Positions 12,206 through 12,865 of a stretch of DNA of 12,865 nucleotides are shown one piece after another. This DNA is from an uncultured Eggerthella sp. (GTDB lineage: Bacteria > Actinomycetota > Coriobacteriia > Coriobacteriales > Eggerthellaceae). A program made the translations under genes and the position numbers. The stretch spans positions 1-12,865 of the forward strand of contig UQML01000044.1 of assembly GCA_900542265.1 (NCBI GenBank), given 5' to 3'. Every line of letters starts with the position of its first letter. The first letter of the stretch is position 1. Under the pieces are notes generated by a model. It made no database searches and was not told the DNA's origin. It saw only the letters and a list, made by a program, of their open reading frames with translations.

Positions 12206-12816
12206 ATGAAAATCGCTGTTGCCGTTAAGGTAGTCGCAGACGACCAGGACATCTTTGTTGCTGGCGACCGTACGCTTGACTACTCCAAGGCCCACCAAGT
12301 CATCAGCTCTTACGACAAAAACGCAATCGAAGCTGCAGCTCAGCTTGCTGCTGCAAACGATGGCACCGTTGTTGTAATCAGCGCATCCACCACTAAAGCA
12401 GACGACGCTAAATTGAAGAAAGATATTCTTTCTCGTGGCGTTGATGAGCTCTTCATGGTTACTGATGACTCACTCGAAACTGCAGACTCTCGTGCAACTG
12501 CTAAGGTTCTCAAGAAGATCCTTGACGAGAAGGTACCTGATGCTGATCTCGTTATCACTGGTGACGGTTCTGCAGACTTCTATGCTGGTCAGGTTAACAT
12601 CCAGCTTGCAGCATTGATGGATGTTCCTGTAATCAATGAAGTTACCGGCATGACTGTTGAGGGTGACAAGCTTGTTGTTGACCGTACCCTTGACGACGAA
12701 ATTGAAACGGTCGAAATTGCTATGCCTGCTGTTGTTGCAGTATCTCCTTCCATCGGCGAGCCTCGCATCCCTGGCATGCGCGAAATTCTTGCTGCAGGCA
12801 AGAAGCCTTCTACTGT
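12206..12816 (+). CDS. fixA: Electron transfer flavoprotein beta subunit, FixA-type, partial
   Basis: The first 203 residues of an ETF beta/FixA subunit, which with FixB (ETF alpha) carries electrons to or from acyl-CoA dehydrogenases. The start MKIAVAVKVVADDQDIFV and the blocks LDYSKAHQVISSYDKNAIEAA (24-44), ILSRGVDELFMVTD (74-87), DLVITGDGSADFYAGQV (114-130) and VVAVSPSIGEPRIPGMREIL (177-196) follow E. coli FixA closely as I remember it (for example LSRGPDEL, CGDGSSDLYAQQVG, IPSMKAIL). The GDGSxD form is FixA-like rather than the mammalian ETF form. A full FixA is about 256 residues; the last ~50 are missing because genomic DNA ends at 12816, and any continuation as VCLLYT is adapter. ATG at 12206 with AGGAG 10 nt upstream. 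Probably co-transcribed with the CaiA-like gene; fixB and perhaps fixC/fixX are expected next. Confidence 0.93.
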
Positions 12817-12865
12817 CTGTCTCTTATACACATCTCCGAGCCCACGAGACAAGAGGCAATCTCGT
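12817..12865 (+). other. Nextera adapter and i7 index (artefact)
   Basis: Bases 12817-12835 are the Tn5 mosaic end CTGTCTCTTATACACATCT and 12836-12850 are CCGAGCCCACGAGAC, the reverse complement of the read-2 adapter. Bases 12851-12858 (AAGAGGCA) are an i7 index that I recall as N711, and ATCTCGT begins the P7 oligonucleotide. Not genomic. On the minus strand it yields the familiar false peptide GLGDVYKRQ. Confidence 0.98.

Noticed and set aside
12817..12835. Tn5/IS50-like mosaic end suggesting a transposon
   Set aside because: It is joined to sequencing primer and index sequence, so it comes from library preparation, not a mobile element.

Overview
The window is one whole short assembled contig. 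It is bounded on both sides by Illumina Nextera adapter and index sequence (1-47 and 12817-12865), so real genomic DNA runs from 48 to 12816 and both outermost genes are cut by the library boundary. Base composition looks moderately low in GC (mid-40s percent by eye). The genome has strong purine-rich ribosome binding sites, intrinsic terminators and tRNA genes that encode CCA. Together with an acyl-CoA dehydrogenase plus FixA-type electron-transfer flavoprotein operon, this fits an anaerobic Gram-positive-like bacterium. My best guess is a gut or oral Coriobacteriia (Atopobium/Olsenella-like actinobacterium), but that placement is an inference with low confidence.

Left half (48-4117), mostly housekeeping. 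On the minus strand lie a PAP2-family membrane phosphatase and a low-molecular-weight protein tyrosine phosphatase (partial), then tRNA-Asn with its own promoter and terminator, then a DEAD-box RNA helicase. On the plus strand are tryptophanyl-tRNA synthetase (trpS) and a CAT-anticodon tRNA (probably tRNA-Ile2) followed by a strong terminator.

Middle (4118-9206), accessory. A major-facilitator transporter of the SLC22/NiaP-like type has an unusually long leader with four consecutive inverted repeats and an ATCCC motif recurring about every 30 nt. It is followed by a two-repeat DMT/YdcZ membrane protein broken by an in-frame TAG, an unrecognised four-helix membrane protein on the opposite strand, and an MBL-fold hydrolase with a C-terminal winged-helix-like tail.

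Right end (9207-12816). Two divergent acyl-CoA dehydrogenases are separated by a 518-bp regulatory region. The plus-strand one (CaiA-like) is followed by fixA/etfB, truncated by the adapter. The two dehydrogenases carry their catalytic glutamate in different places (MCAD-type versus IVD/LCAD/CaiA-type), so they are not recent duplicates. The expected fixB/C/X genes would lie beyond the contig.

The most interesting signal is regulatory. The 9-mer TATTGGACA occurs upstream of the MFS transporter and of both acyl-CoA dehydrogenases, each time oriented toward its gene, and it sits 112 and 113 nt from the two dehydrogenase start codons. An 18-bp palindrome and a 20-bp palindrome lie between this box and the CaiA-like gene. 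I infer, but cannot prove, a co-regulated system that imports an organic acid and handles its CoA thioester, with FixA-type flavoprotein passing electrons.
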